Shown one piece after another: positions 37,750-47,550 of a stretch of DNA of 64,000 nucleotides. Source of the DNA: Candidatus Woesearchaeota archaeon (GTDB taxonomy: Archaea > Nanobdellota > Nanobdellia > Woesearchaeales > ARS49); NCBI GenBank assembly GCA_018302815.1, contig JAGVZE010000016.1, positions 1-64,000 of the forward strand, written 5' to 3'. Each line of letters opens with the position of its first letter. The first letter of the stretch is position 1. The position numbers were made by a program, and so were the translations under genes. The notes under the pieces were generated by a model, which saw only the letters and a list, made by a program, of their open reading frames with translations, was not told the origin of the DNA and made no database searches.

Positions 37750-38885
37750 ACAAACGCAAGCACGACATTAGTCAGCAATATACCAAGAACAACAAAGCTA
37801 ACTGACTTCCAAATCGTAGCAGCTCTTGCTTGATGCGTGAGATGTTCGAGTGCGGTCAGGAACATACGTCCGCCGTCAATTGGACCCAACGGGATAAGAT
37901 TGAAAAGTCCGACTCCCAAGCTCAGAATCGCAAGCCAAAAAATCAAGTCCTTGAACCAGATCACAACATAAGTCGCCCACGTAGGAGCCAGAAGCGGGTT
38001 CTCCACAAATACGCCAAGCCAGGCCTTCTTGTTCTGAGGATTTGTTCCAAGCGTGACATCGTATGCCGCCCTTGCGGTGAGAATACTGACCATATCACCT
38101 GGCTTTGAATCTTTGAGCGCAGTAGAAAAATCAGTAGGCTCGTGGATAGCTTGGCCGTTTATGTGCGTTATCTTCTCGCCAACTTCAATCCCCGACTCTA
38201 CTGCCGGAGGATTTCCGTCCATGAATTCAGTTATGACAACTCCGTCCTTTGAATAAAACGTGTCGGTGAATGGAGTTAGGATGAACGAGAACAACATAAG
38301 GAAAAGTGCCCCTGTGACGATATTCGCGACGGGACCTGCCGCATAAACCGCCAACTGCTGCTTTTTTGGAGCCGCAAGAAGCTTTTTCTCATCGGGCTCT
38401 ACGAACGCGCCAGGAATCAAAGGAACAATCGCTCCCACTATAACCAGGCCTGAATTCTTGACAGGCAGATTGTACACTCTTGCCATAACACCATGCATGC
38501 CCTCATGTATGATGAGTATGGCGAAAATGCTCACAAACCAATAGAAGAACGGAACGTAAAAGACACCCTTTGCCTTAAATGGCAAAACAACGCCTACCGC
38601 CGGAGGGCTTGCCGATGAAAGAACCATCAAAAGGCTCCTTGCAAGATCGAACACGACAAAACCCATACCAATGAAACCAAGCGCGATTATCCACGGAGTC
38701 AACTTGACAAGCAAGTTCCTGTGGCGAGTGGCAAGCCTGTCCATTGTTTTAATTCCGGCCTGAGTTCGGTACATGCCAGCGAAGAAAATGCCGAACCTGC
38801 TAAAGGAAAGCTTCTTTCTATTGTAAATGACAGCTACCGCAAGAGTGATGATGAGAGCTATGAATGCGGCAGAATCGACTGACAT
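37746..38885 (-). CDS. Site-2 protease family M50 metalloprotease with PDZ domain
   Basis: HEGMHGVMARVYN (HExxH), LIPLGPIDGGRMF, PDZ-like VESGIEVGEKITHINGQ. Confidence 0.93.
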   Translation of the reverse strand: MSVDSAAFIALIITLAVAVIYNRKKLSFSRFGIFFAGMYRTQAGIKTMDRLATRHRNLLVKLTPWIIALGFIGMGFVVFDLARSLLMVLSSASPPAVGVVLPFKAKGVFYVPFFYWFVSIFAILIIHEGMHGVMARVYNLPVKNSGLVIVGAIVPLIPGAFVEPDEKKLLAAPKKQQLAVYAAGPVANIVTGALFLMLFSFILTPFTDTFYSKDGVVITEFMDGNPPAVESGIEVGEKITHINGQAIHEPTDFSTALKDSKPGDMVSILTARAAYDVTLGTNPQNKKAWLGVFVENPLLAPTWATYVVIWFKDLIFWLAILSLGVGLFNLIPLGPIDGGRMFLTALEHLTHQARAATIWKSVSFVVLGILLTNVVLAFV

Positions 38886-39056
38886 GGAATATGAACTGCC
38901 ATTTTGTTTAATAAAGGTTCTGATTCTCGCGCAAAGAAAGCCATGTAACTTTAAAGTGGTTAATTAAGAAAGATTTATAGATTCTGCACGTGTGCGCCGA
39001 TATCCGCTTGTTGTCGACGGGCGGATTGCTTTGGCGCTAACGGGTTTTCTTGAGCT

Positions 39057-39464
39057 TTGAACGCGAGGTGCGTGAACATGCCAAGAAATGCAGAAAACTT
39101 TGTAACGAAGCTTGAGGAGCTCAGGAAATTGCTCGTCGTGCGTTTTCCGTCGCTGGACGTGCGCAGTTTGACGGAGAAGATGAGCAAGTTGGCTCATTAC
39201 CATTACAACAAGCGAAACTTTTTGATTATGGGAGAAGACCGCGAGTTGTACAATTTTTTGATTGAGAACTCCTACAACCCATTTACGGTGTATCGTTGGC
39301 TGCTTCTTGAGCGAGTTCCTGACGAGATCAAGTGGCAGCTCAAGAATCGTCAGATAAGTCAGAAACGCGCAATAACGCTCACCATCGAACGAAGAACAGA
39401 AACGGGTTCAAGCCTTGCAGCAGACATCAAAAGTCAAGGAATGAAACTGATTGGAGGGATGTAA
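39057..39464 (+). CDS. Hypothetical protein encoded before integrase
   Basis: 135 aa; 3 nt upstream of the recombinase gene start. Confidence 0.55.
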   Translation: MNARCVNMPRNAENFVTKLEELRKLLVVRFPSLDVRSLTEKMSKLAHYHYNKRNFLIMGEDRELYNFLIENSYNPFTVYRWLLLERVPDEIKWQLKNRQISQKRAITLTIERRTETGSSLAADIKSQGMKLIGGM

Positions 39465-39466
39465 AC

Positions 39467-40228
39467 ATGGGAGCGAACTACGCAAGACCAAACATCCACC
39501 GAAAAATCCCAAACGTGCTAAGCAAAACGCAATTACTAAAGATTTTTAGCTATATAGAAGAAATGGATGCGTTCGTCGCGTGCCTCGTCACCCTCTTCTG
39601 TGGGTTGCGCATAAGCGAGATTTGTAATCTCAAAAAACAAGATGTAGATTTGGAAAATGAGAAAGTAGTTATCAAGCAGAGCAAGTGGAACAGAGACCGC
39701 GTGGTCATGCTTCCCAGAAGTATTGTTTCTTTGATTGAGAAATGGTTGCGGTTGAACAAAGAGAGCGAATACTTCATTTCTGACAAGAACGGTCAGCAAT
39801 TCAAACCAGTCACGCTATCCAAGAAATTTCGTTGTGCCTTGCAGAAAGCGGACCTTTTCATCGAGACTCACAAGGATGCAAGCGGAATGCCGCGCCACGC
39901 TTACACGTTCCATACCCTACGCCACACGTATGCAACCTACCTCTTGGAGCAAGGGGTGGACTTGTATTACGTTCAGCGCAGTCTTGGGCACGTTGACATC
40001 CACACCACGCAAATCTACGCCTACATCAGCAATAAGGACTTGCAGAACAAAATCAACCAAGCGTTCCACTGCAAGCCCAAGCGTGACCACAAGGTCGAGC
40101 AAGCGCAGGTGGTTGACCCCGTTCAGCTCTTGCAGCTCAGGTACGCCAGTGGGGACATATCCCTTGAGGAGTTCCAACAACGCTTGGAGGCGTTGCAACG
40201 GCTCTCGCAGAGCACGTTCTACTCATGA
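39467..40228 (+). CDS. Tyrosine recombinase/integrase with C-terminal SHOCT-like domain
   Basis: GLRISEICNL, HTLRHTYATYLLEQG, LGHVDIHTTQIYAYI; tail LLQLRYASGDISLEEFQQRLEAL. Confidence 0.92.
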   Translation: MGANYARPNIHRKIPNVLSKTQLLKIFSYIEEMDAFVACLVTLFCGLRISEICNLKKQDVDLENEKVVIKQSKWNRDRVVMLPRSIVSLIEKWLRLNKESEYFISDKNGQQFKPVTLSKKFRCALQKADLFIETHKDASGMPRHAYTFHTLRHTYATYLLEQGVDLYYVQRSLGHVDIHTTQIYAYISNKDLQNKINQAFHCKPKRDHKVEQAQVVDPVQLLQLRYASGDISLEEFQQRLEALQRLSQSTFYS

Positions 40229-40254
40229 CCGTTGGATACACCGGTACACCGACA

Positions 40255-40292
40255 CCCCCTCCCCCATATTATCCCGACCTTTTTGGGAGGGG
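40255..40292. terminator. Hairpin between convergent integrase and membrane nuclease genes
   Basis: CCCCTCCC / GGGAGGGG with intervening T-run. Confidence 0.45.
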
Positions 40293-40362
40293 TTCTGGTA
40301 TTTTTAGCGACGATAAATCTTTGGAAAATGGGTGTTTTTCTCGGTGCATGTCGGTGCATGAG

Positions 40363-41772
40363 TTATTTGTACCATTCCAAGACGTGTTCTTTGGCCTGCT
40401 TTGCTGTCAGGACGAACACTTTTTGGCCGTCGTGATAAGCACGATACTTGGGCAAGACTTTGCGAGGCACCACCACAATGATTTGGTCGTAGGCCCTGCA
40501 AAGATTGCTTATTTTGTCACGCACGTAGTCCGCTTTGTTGGATCCAGTCTCGATTTCCAAGGCGAGCTTCTTTTGACCTTTTTTGAAGACCACGTCTACT
40601 TCGTTTTTCCACCAATCTCGAACTTCGACTTGCGCGCCTGGGTGCAATTTGGCGAACAAGTGCTTGGTGCAGAAGTGTTGCGTGCCCTCATTTTGCCCCT
40701 CTTTGCGGAATAGTGCGTGGAGGAATCCATCGCCAAAATTGGACACTTTGCACGTTTCGTACTTGTGGAAGCTCTTCAGGAACCGCTGTTCTCCATTGCC
40801 GAGTTCTGTTTCAAAGTAGAACTTTTTGGTCAAGAGTTGTTTTTCGCGTTCCTTGCCTGCCTCAACGCCGCCCGCCAAGTCAGTGTAGTCTTGGTTAGTG
40901 ATGTACGCTTGCGGTTTTTCTTTTTTATTCTGATCTCGCAACTCTGCCAAAGCACCTTGGAGAAGCCCTTCCTTGTAAAGCTTCAATGCTTCATCATAGA
41001 ATGCTTTTCTTGCATTGGATAGTTGCGCATAATACGTTGGCAGACCGTGGTTGTTTGAGATGAAGAGCAATGCCTCTTTGTACTCTTCACGTTCCCATTC
41101 TTCTTGCCTTTTTCGCCCCCGCTCTTCATCCTGGTATTTATCAAACCATTTCTTCGCATCCTCAATAATGCTCGCCGGATAGTCTTTACATTCTTCAGGG
41201 ATGATTTCCGTGTGCCCCTGCTCTCTAAAGGCAGAATAGACTTGACCAATTTTTGCTATCAACGCATCACGTTGACCTTGCTGCTGTCGACGTTTTGCCT
41301 CTTCCACTTCATCAATGGCGGCCTTTAACGTGGCTTCCTTTTGACCAAGGCGACCAACTGCTTCATTTACTTCACTCATGTAGGCGTTTGGCGATAAGCG
41401 AAGGTTTTGAACCAACAACGCTCGCTCATGCTTCAACTTAGCAAAATCATTGCATTTGAGCAAGATTTCTGCCTCTTGTAAAAACGCGCAAAACCGGCGC
41501 TTATCACTTCTCAGACGACTCACATATCTCCACAGCTTAACGACACCAAAGACAGCGAGTCCGATCACAAGACTCGCAAAAATGAAATACGGAAGGTCTG
41601 CAACAAAACCACCTCCTAAAAAATAGTCTTGATTTGTCAGGTAAACAAAGTTATAAAACAAAAAACCACCCCCGACACCAAAGATCAAAACTGTGCCGTA
41701 AATCGAACAAATAAAATGGCCTACTGCTGACATAAACTCGTAGACATCCTCCGGAGTCAAATCAGAACTCAT
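40363..41772 (-). CDS. Membrane-anchored coiled-coil protein with C-terminal PD-(D/E)xK nuclease-like domain
   Basis: Two N-terminal TMs; C-terminal 'WWKNEVDVVFKKGQKKLALEIETGSNKADYVRDKI'. Confidence 0.65.
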   Translation of the reverse strand: MSSDLTPEDVYEFMSAVGHFICSIYGTVLIFGVGGGFLFYNFVYLTNQDYFLGGGFVADLPYFIFASLVIGLAVFGVVKLWRYVSRLRSDKRRFCAFLQEAEILLKCNDFAKLKHERALLVQNLRLSPNAYMSEVNEAVGRLGQKEATLKAAIDEVEEAKRRQQQGQRDALIAKIGQVYSAFREQGHTEIIPEECKDYPASIIEDAKKWFDKYQDEERGRKRQEEWEREEYKEALLFISNNHGLPTYYAQLSNARKAFYDEALKLYKEGLLQGALAELRDQNKKEKPQAYITNQDYTDLAGGVEAGKEREKQLLTKKFYFETELGNGEQRFLKSFHKYETCKVSNFGDGFLHALFRKEGQNEGTQHFCTKHLFAKLHPGAQVEVRDWWKNEVDVVFKKGQKKLALEIETGSNKADYVRDKISNLCRAYDQIIVVVPRKVLPKYRAYHDGQKVFVLTAKQAKEHVLEWYK

Positions 41773-41939
41773 AAATCCCTCCCCAACAACGTCTTACGTT
41801 GGTTACTTCTTGCACGTTGTGCGCTCTTATTCAGAACTTCTTCCACGTGCAACTCCAACTTGGCAATAACGTCTCTGCCAAGCTTGACCTTTTGCTCGCG
41901 CACGAACCTTTTGACCGCTGTTTTGTTTAGCAATTCCAT
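41769..41939 (-). CDS. 56-aa putative histone-fold protein
   Basis: MELLNKTAVKRFVREQKVKLGRDVIAKLELHVEEVLNKSAQRARSNQRKTLLGRDL*; ATGA overlap with the 40363 gene. Confidence 0.55.
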   Translation of the reverse strand: MELLNKTAVKRFVREQKVKLGRDVIAKLELHVEEVLNKSAQRARSNQRKTLLGRDL

Positions 41940-41941
41940 TT

Positions 41942-42505
41942 TCACACCTCCATGAAATCATCCATGCGCTTCTGACCCGCCCACGAACTCGTTTTTGTGC
42001 CCCAGACGCGTTGGAAGTCTTCGATGACTCGTTGTCCTGAGTAGTTCAGGTAGATGTCTGTGGTCAGCAAGCTGCTGTGGCCAAGAATTTCTTGCAAGGC
42101 ACGGATGTTGCCACCTTTGTGTAAGTACTGCACTGCGAAGGTGTGGCGAAGCACGTGCGGACTCACAGGTTTCATTATTCTGGCTCTGTCTGCGACAACT
42201 TTCACATACTTCTGAATAGTCCGGCACGCCAGCGGAAAGTGGCTATTGCCTTTCGTGAAACATTCCGTGAGATAATGCCGTGCCAAGTTACTCATCGGAA
42301 TCACCCTTCGCCTGCCACCCTTTCCAATGGTGGTGATGCAGCTGCGCTGCCAGCTAATCTGGTCTTCTCTGAGGTTTGCAAGCTCGCTCACGCGCATTCC
42401 TGTCTCTAACAAGACATTGATGCAAAGTTCTTCATCAAACGTCTTACATATTCTTCTCAGGGCAAGTACTTCGTCTTCTTCTAAGGGTTCTCGTTTGTAC
42501 TCCAT
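41942..42505 (-). CDS. Short tyrosine recombinase (XerC/D-like)
   Basis: GMRVSELANL, HVLRHTFAVQYLHKG, LGHSSLLTTDIYLNY. Confidence 0.93.
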   Translation of the reverse strand: MEYKREPLEEDEVLALRRICKTFDEELCINVLLETGMRVSELANLREDQISWQRSCITTIGKGGRRRVIPMSNLARHYLTECFTKGNSHFPLACRTIQKYVKVVADRARIMKPVSPHVLRHTFAVQYLHKGGNIRALQEILGHSSLLTTDIYLNYSGQRVIEDFQRVWGTKTSSWAGQKRMDDFMEV

Positions 42506-42654
42506 ACGACACCTCCAGTTAATAATAACTTATAGTTATTATCTAATACCCTTAGATGTCCGGAGAGTTTATAATAATTGTTAAACTATAAGTTAATGAT
42601 TAATAACTATAGGTTACACTGAAGAAAAGCTTTTATAGTTCACTCACTTCTGAA

Positions 42655-43323
42655 ATGAACATGGAGCTTAATGAGTACGAAAAGATCGTCATCATATCCA
42701 CCCTTGCCCAACCCATGTCCCTGCACGACATCAGCAAGGCATGGTACGGCCACAAAACGCGCTTATACCACATTACGGCGCGAAAGAAGCTTGATGAGGC
42801 GGTAAAGCGCGGAACGCTCCTCAAAGAAGGAAAGAACGAGTACCGAGCCAACACCACTGCTCTTCTCAAGAAGCTTATCGAAGAAATAGGGCTTGGGGAA
42901 GAGCCCAGAGTGCTCAAGGAATATCGCGCTCTCCTTTCACTTATGTACGGCAATCTCGGGGGTTTTTCGCACAAAGCATATCTTGGCTTTGAAGCCGTTC
43001 AATCCCTTGCCAAGCGCTCTGGGAAGTTAAGCGTTCACAGAGGTTTGGATCTTGATTTGAAATTGGTATTGCAGCTTCCGTTCATTCTTGAATTGATGGA
43101 ATACGAAAACCCAACCTTGAAGAACCTGCTCGTACAACTCTTAAATCTTGAGGAGTACGAGAAAACGATCGGTAAACTCGAACTGCAATACCTGCCCATT
43201 TTGCAGGAACAAAGAAAGCAGGACGAGTGGAGCAGAACGGGCGACAAAATGGCTGCTTTGCTTCCCAAGCTTCAAAAGAAAGGTATTGGTCTTGTGGGAG
43301 TGCACAAGGGAGGACAAAAATGA
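42655..43323 (+). CDS. Winged-helix-like protein of the integrative element
   Basis: 'YEKIVIISTLAQPMSLHDISKAWYG...LDEAVKRGTLLKEG'. Confidence 0.55.
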   Translation: MNMELNEYEKIVIISTLAQPMSLHDISKAWYGHKTRLYHITARKKLDEAVKRGTLLKEGKNEYRANTTALLKKLIEEIGLGEEPRVLKEYRALLSLMYGNLGGFSHKAYLGFEAVQSLAKRSGKLSVHRGLDLDLKLVLQLPFILELMEYENPTLKNLLVQLLNLEEYEKTIGKLELQYLPILQEQRKQDEWSRTGDKMAALLPKLQKKGIGLVGVHKGGQK

Positions 43324-43535
43324 GACCCGCCAAACAAAAAGTAGCAGAACCACGAAGACGAGACCTGTGGCAAAGCGTTGGCTATGTGTTATTCGTTGCA
43401 GGATTCATTCTTGGACTCCTTGCCTTCCTTTACAATAGCAAACAATCACTAATCCTCGCACTCATCAGCATTGGGAGCGGCATCATTTTTACGACGGTTG
43501 GGAAACTTATTCATGAGCAAATGTTTCACAAGTAA
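43320..43535 (+). CDS. Small two-TM membrane protein
   Basis: MRPAKQKVAEPRRRDLWQSVGYVLFVAGFILGLLAFLY...; ATGA overlap. Confidence 0.55.
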   Translation: MRPAKQKVAEPRRRDLWQSVGYVLFVAGFILGLLAFLYNSKQSLILALISIGSGIIFTTVGKLIHEQMFHK

Positions 43536-43543
43536 ATGCTTCT

Positions 43544-43843
43544 TTAAGATTCCAACAGTTTAAGGGCTCTTTTCCCATCAGAAGTCAACGCATAGTATTT
43601 GTAGGTGTGCGCTTCAGGATTCAGACATTTGACATACTCTTCTTCAAGAAGTTCAGCCAGCGCATTGCTCACGTTGCTAATGCTCATTTGGCACTCGGTA
43701 GCGATCTCTTTTGGAGTTTTTGGCTCCGTTAACGCTTTAAGGACGGCGGTTCTTCTTTGTCCTCTCTTGAAGAAACTGAGCGTTTTGTAGTCCTTTGGCA
43801 TACATATTAAGGAACTATCAATATTTAACTGAATAGTCATCAA
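43544..43843 (-). CDS. Winged-helix transcriptional regulator
   Basis: 'RRTAVLKALTEPKTPKEIATECQMSISNVSNALAELLEEEYV'. Confidence 0.8.
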   Translation of the reverse strand: MMTIQLNIDSSLICMPKDYKTLSFFKRGQRRTAVLKALTEPKTPKEIATECQMSISNVSNALAELLEEEYVKCLNPEAHTYKYYALTSDGKRALKLLES

Positions 43844-43942
43844 CGGATTACTAACGACTTCACAAAAGATTTAAGAGTGGAAGATGAATTATTAGGACTA
43901 ACAAGAAACATAACTATTTAAGAAGACTTAGATTTAGTCTCG

Positions 43943-44863
43943 TTGACAGAAAAGAGTGAAACCCCTATGAAGAAAGGACAGATTACAATTTTTATCATAC
44001 TTGGTATAATTCTACTGCTGCTAGTTGGAATATCGATTTATGTCTTTCAGAGGGTGAGTAAGGAACGGCTTGAATCAGCCAAACTCGTATCGCTTGAGCC
44101 TGCTACAGTAACGGATTACGTATCAAGCTGCCTTAGAATCACGGCACGCGATGGAATCTACCTGCTCGCCTCGCAAGGAGGCTACATCAATCCTTTGGGC
44201 GATCCAAAATACGGCGATCAGGGAGACTATCAAAGGCTTCACTACGCATTAGAAGAGGGGCCCATTCCATATGTTGTGGACGGCAAGCAGACTCGTTTGC
44301 GTCCACTTGAAGATATGACGCAAGCCTTGTCTCGATACGTAGCGGTTGAATTAAAGAATTGTATGAATTTCTCAGCTTTTGAAGAACAAGGATGGATGAT
44401 TCAGCAGCCGGACATTGATTGGCAATCGATAGGGTTCGATTTCAACAAAGCCACCATTCCCTATTCGGCTGAAACCGTCCAAGTAGCAACAACGGCAAGA
44501 TTGGATGCGGGAGACGTCGTGGTTAGAGCCACTTATCCCTTGCATTTTAACCGTGATGGACAATCTTTTACCGTCAGCCAGTTCTCCACAACACTTCCAT
44601 ACCGTCTTGCCTTGCTCCAAAAAATAGCGGCATCACTTACGGCAAACATTGCCAGAAATGAAAAGGGATACCGGTTGCAGGAAGATTGCTCAAAATATGC
44701 CGCATCTGATCGCCTTCTAAACATCTATACAACCATTGCGCCATACGCACTCGATCATGCGGTGCGGATTGTTGATGCACAACCAGTAAAACCTGGTGAT
44801 GTTCCGCTGCGCTTCCAGTTTGCGGTTAAAAATGTCAATCTTGCAGGAGAGTGCATAGGGTGA
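43943..44863 (+). CDS. Protein with archaeal pilin-like class III signal
   Basis: MKKGQITIFIILGIILLLLVGISIYVF. Confidence 0.7.
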   Translation: MTEKSETPMKKGQITIFIILGIILLLLVGISIYVFQRVSKERLESAKLVSLEPATVTDYVSSCLRITARDGIYLLASQGGYINPLGDPKYGDQGDYQRLHYALEEGPIPYVVDGKQTRLRPLEDMTQALSRYVAVELKNCMNFSAFEEQGWMIQQPDIDWQSIGFDFNKATIPYSAETVQVATTARLDAGDVVVRATYPLHFNRDGQSFTVSQFSTTLPYRLALLQKIAASLTANIARNEKGYRLQEDCSKYAASDRLLNIYTTIAPYALDHAVRIVDAQPVKPGDVPLRFQFAVKNVNLAGECIG

Positions 44864-47550
44864 GACATTACGGACTTTTCTTCCCAACTGCATGTATCGT
44901 GATATTTCTCAGTATGGTGGTTCTTGCTGAGGAAGCTCCAGAGAACGATCTTCAGTTAGAGGGATATCTTGGGTTTTCATTTCAAATCTATCAAGGTGCG
45001 CTGCCAACGAGTTGGACTGATACCACTCGTACCATTGATGTAGGATTAAGCTTGGAGAACGAGTCCGGAAAAATAGGCGATTTAAGTATCAAAATAACAC
45101 TTCAAAACGTCACTCCAGGCGAACTCACAGTGGATTTACAGGAAGGAATATCAACTTTTGGACAAGCCAAGCTCAATATTACTTTTGGGGATGTTACTGA
45201 TGTTATTCAATTTGATTTTTACAGAAGCGAGGACATCAAAGCATGGTCTTTTGTCGGGGAAGGCGTTACGCGTGTCTGGTCGTTTAACCTCGTTCAAAAC
45301 GGAACTGCAATTGGACAGGCAATAATAACTCCTTTTTTGAACGATTTTGCTGAGAATACAACAACACCTGCATCTATCAAGCTGCAAGGTTCTGCGATTG
45401 GCACTGCTGAAATCACAAATCAAGTCACTGTCGTCATGCCCGAGACTAACACTGTAACAAACCTTTTTGCAGGTTTCGTCACAACTGCCGACAATAAGAC
45501 GGCCACGCATGGAGAGATAAAAGTACGAATCGACAATAGTATTGTTGACATTGCGAGTGTTAGAGAAAACGGGACGTACACCGCAGAAGCCACTGGGCCC
45601 CTTAACAGCACCATACAGTTCTTCATCGATGATATTTTTGTGACAAATGAAACGCTGATAAACGAAACAGCAGCAAGAGAACTGAATCTTACGATACCTT
45701 TGAACAGTTCTGCTTTCAATTTCAGAGATAAAGACAAGGACGGCGTTCCGGATGAGTTGGATAAGTGCCCTGATTCTCGCTACTTGGTTGATAGCCAAGG
45801 CTGCGCGTGCTACCAAATAAAGTGCCCCGCGAAAAACCATTGTAAGACTATTGCAAACGTTCCACGCTGCGTACCTGATGTGCCAGTACCCAAACCCTGT
45901 AAACTCCCAAGCGAGATTGGTTATGTCATTGATAATATGACAACTTTTGTGCATGACAGAGTTGTAGATGAAAGAATCGTGGGCTTGATTATTGGCACGA
46001 GTAATAGGACAACTGAGCGCGTATCGACTGCCGCATTCATAGAAAGCGATGTGAGCCGATCGAGTTATGTAATGAATGCAACGGTGCCTGGGTCAATTGG
46101 CACGAATGTCTCCGTGCAGCTTTGCTTGCCTGATACGTGCTTGGACGATAAGCCGTCATATAGCGATGAGAATTTGAACGTCATAAAGAATTGCCAAAAA
46201 TGCGGTTGTCCTGATGGGTTTGAATGCGAAGGTGATGGAAATTGCTACAAGACCCTCAATCTCACTGGACTTCGGTGTCTTATCAACGATTATGATTACG
46301 GACAAGGCTTGAGCTGCGGGTCGCTTAATGGAACATTCAAAGATGTTCAACTTGCACAGTATCTTCACGTAAGCGTAGGAGGGTTAGGACCCTTTAATGG
46401 CATGATCAAAAAGGACATTCAGAAAGCAATACGCAGTTACAACCTTTGCATCAATACTCAGGACATCGGTTGCGTTCTTCCAGACGTGAAATGCTTTGGA
46501 GAGGAGTTAGTTGATAAAAACAAGCAAAAAGTTCAGTCTATCATTCAACAGGAAGTGAATAGTGTAATCAAGAAGAGTATACCAAGTATCGCCAAATTTT
46601 TAGGTCTGAGAGTACGCGTCAATGTTGATTTTAGCAGTTTAAACAGCAGTTTCCTCCGTATTCCCTACAATTGTACGCCGATAAAGGTAAGTTCTGATTT
46701 GAACTGTAAGCCGCTTATCATAAACGGTGAACTCGACAAAAAAGCAGACATTGTATTCATAGGAGACGGTTTCTTCGACCCGTTTGAATTTGAGGCTACT
46801 GTCCGCAAGGTTCTTGATTACGAAGGCAGCAATGGAAACACATCAAATGAAGGTCTTTTCTCTGCGGAACCTTTCAAATCAAATAAGGAGAAGTTCAACA
46901 TTTACACCGTGTTGGCAAAAGATATGATTCATCACATCCCGGACCCGTATAAAATGAGAGATGGGCTTCAGCCCGATAATAAAGATGTTCAAAGCATCGC
47001 AAATGTTTGTAAACAACGGGATTACATCATCGTTCTTTCCAAGCAATATTACCGCTCGAATTGCGGTTTCGGAGCGAAAGACTGGCCTTGTTTTGTCAGT
47101 TTGGCTTCTGAGTCATTCCCTGGTAGACTCGTTCTTCATGAATTTGGACACGGTTTTGCCTCGCTCGGAGACGAATATACAAACTTCATAGGGGAACTTG
47201 ATGCGGCAACCCAGATAGAGTATTTTACATCACTTTTCCTCTCCAACTATGCTCCAAACTGCCGAGCCGATCAGGAAGAAGCACGAAAAACTTGGGGCGA
47301 CCTTATCATCTCAGGAGGATCTTTAGGATACTATCCAGGGTGCGGCGGAGATTGCGGCCAAAGTTGTTCAACGTTTGTGCGCCCAACCTTCAATTCGGTA
47401 ATGAATGACCAGCGTCGTAATTGTGTGGGAAACTCAAATACCACTGCACGAGACCCTGATGATGCCAATTGCCCTCTCGGCCCACCCTTTGAACCGTGGT
47501 ATTCAGTCAATAGTAGAGAAGTCTTGAAAGAGCTTGGAAAGTTCACGTAA
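44851..47550 (+). CDS. Secreted M64-like metallopeptidase with thrombospondin type-3-like repeat
   Basis: LVLHEFGHGFASLGDEYT (HExxH...); DKDKDGVPDELDKCPDS. Confidence 0.85.
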   Translation: MHRVRHYGLFFPTACIVIFLSMVVLAEEAPENDLQLEGYLGFSFQIYQGALPTSWTDTTRTIDVGLSLENESGKIGDLSIKITLQNVTPGELTVDLQEGISTFGQAKLNITFGDVTDVIQFDFYRSEDIKAWSFVGEGVTRVWSFNLVQNGTAIGQAIITPFLNDFAENTTTPASIKLQGSAIGTAEITNQVTVVMPETNTVTNLFAGFVTTADNKTATHGEIKVRIDNSIVDIASVRENGTYTAEATGPLNSTIQFFIDDIFVTNETLINETAARELNLTIPLNSSAFNFRDKDKDGVPDELDKCPDSRYLVDSQGCACYQIKCPAKNHCKTIANVPRCVPDVPVPKPCKLPSEIGYVIDNMTTFVHDRVVDERIVGLIIGTSNRTTERVSTAAFIESDVSRSSYVMNATVPGSIGTNVSVQLCLPDTCLDDKPSYSDENLNVIKNCQKCGCPDGFECEGDGNCYKTLNLTGLRCLINDYDYGQGLSCGSLNGTFKDVQLAQYLHVSVGGLGPFNGMIKKDIQKAIRSYNLCINTQDIGCVLPDVKCFGEELVDKNKQKVQSIIQQEVNSVIKKSIPSIAKFLGLRVRVNVDFSSLNSSFLRIPYNCTPIKVSSDLNCKPLIINGELDKKADIVFIGDGFFDPFEFEATVRKVLDYEGSNGNTSNEGLFSAEPFKSNKEKFNIYTVLAKDMIHHIPDPYKMRDGLQPDNKDVQSIANVCKQRDYIIVLSKQYYRSNCGFGAKDWPCFVSLASESFPGRLVLHEFGHGFASLGDEYTNFIGELDAATQIEYFTSLFLSNYAPNCRADQEEARKTWGDLIISGGSLGYYPGCGGDCGQSCSTFVRPTFNSVMNDQRRNCVGNSNTTARDPDDANCPLGPPFEPWYSVNSREVLKELGKFT

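Larger units (their letters stand above)
39000..43850. mobile_element. Putative integrative element (boundaries approximate)
   Basis: Two tyrosine recombinases, membrane nuclease-like protein, wHTH regulators clustered between housekeeping genes. Confidence 0.55.

Noticed and set aside
39834-40307. 157-aa Ser/Thr/Arg-rich plus-strand ORF
   Set aside because: Out-of-frame overlap with the integrase gene.
45151-45954. 267-aa minus-strand ORF
   Set aside because: Antisense to the M64-like peptidase gene, no recognisable motif.
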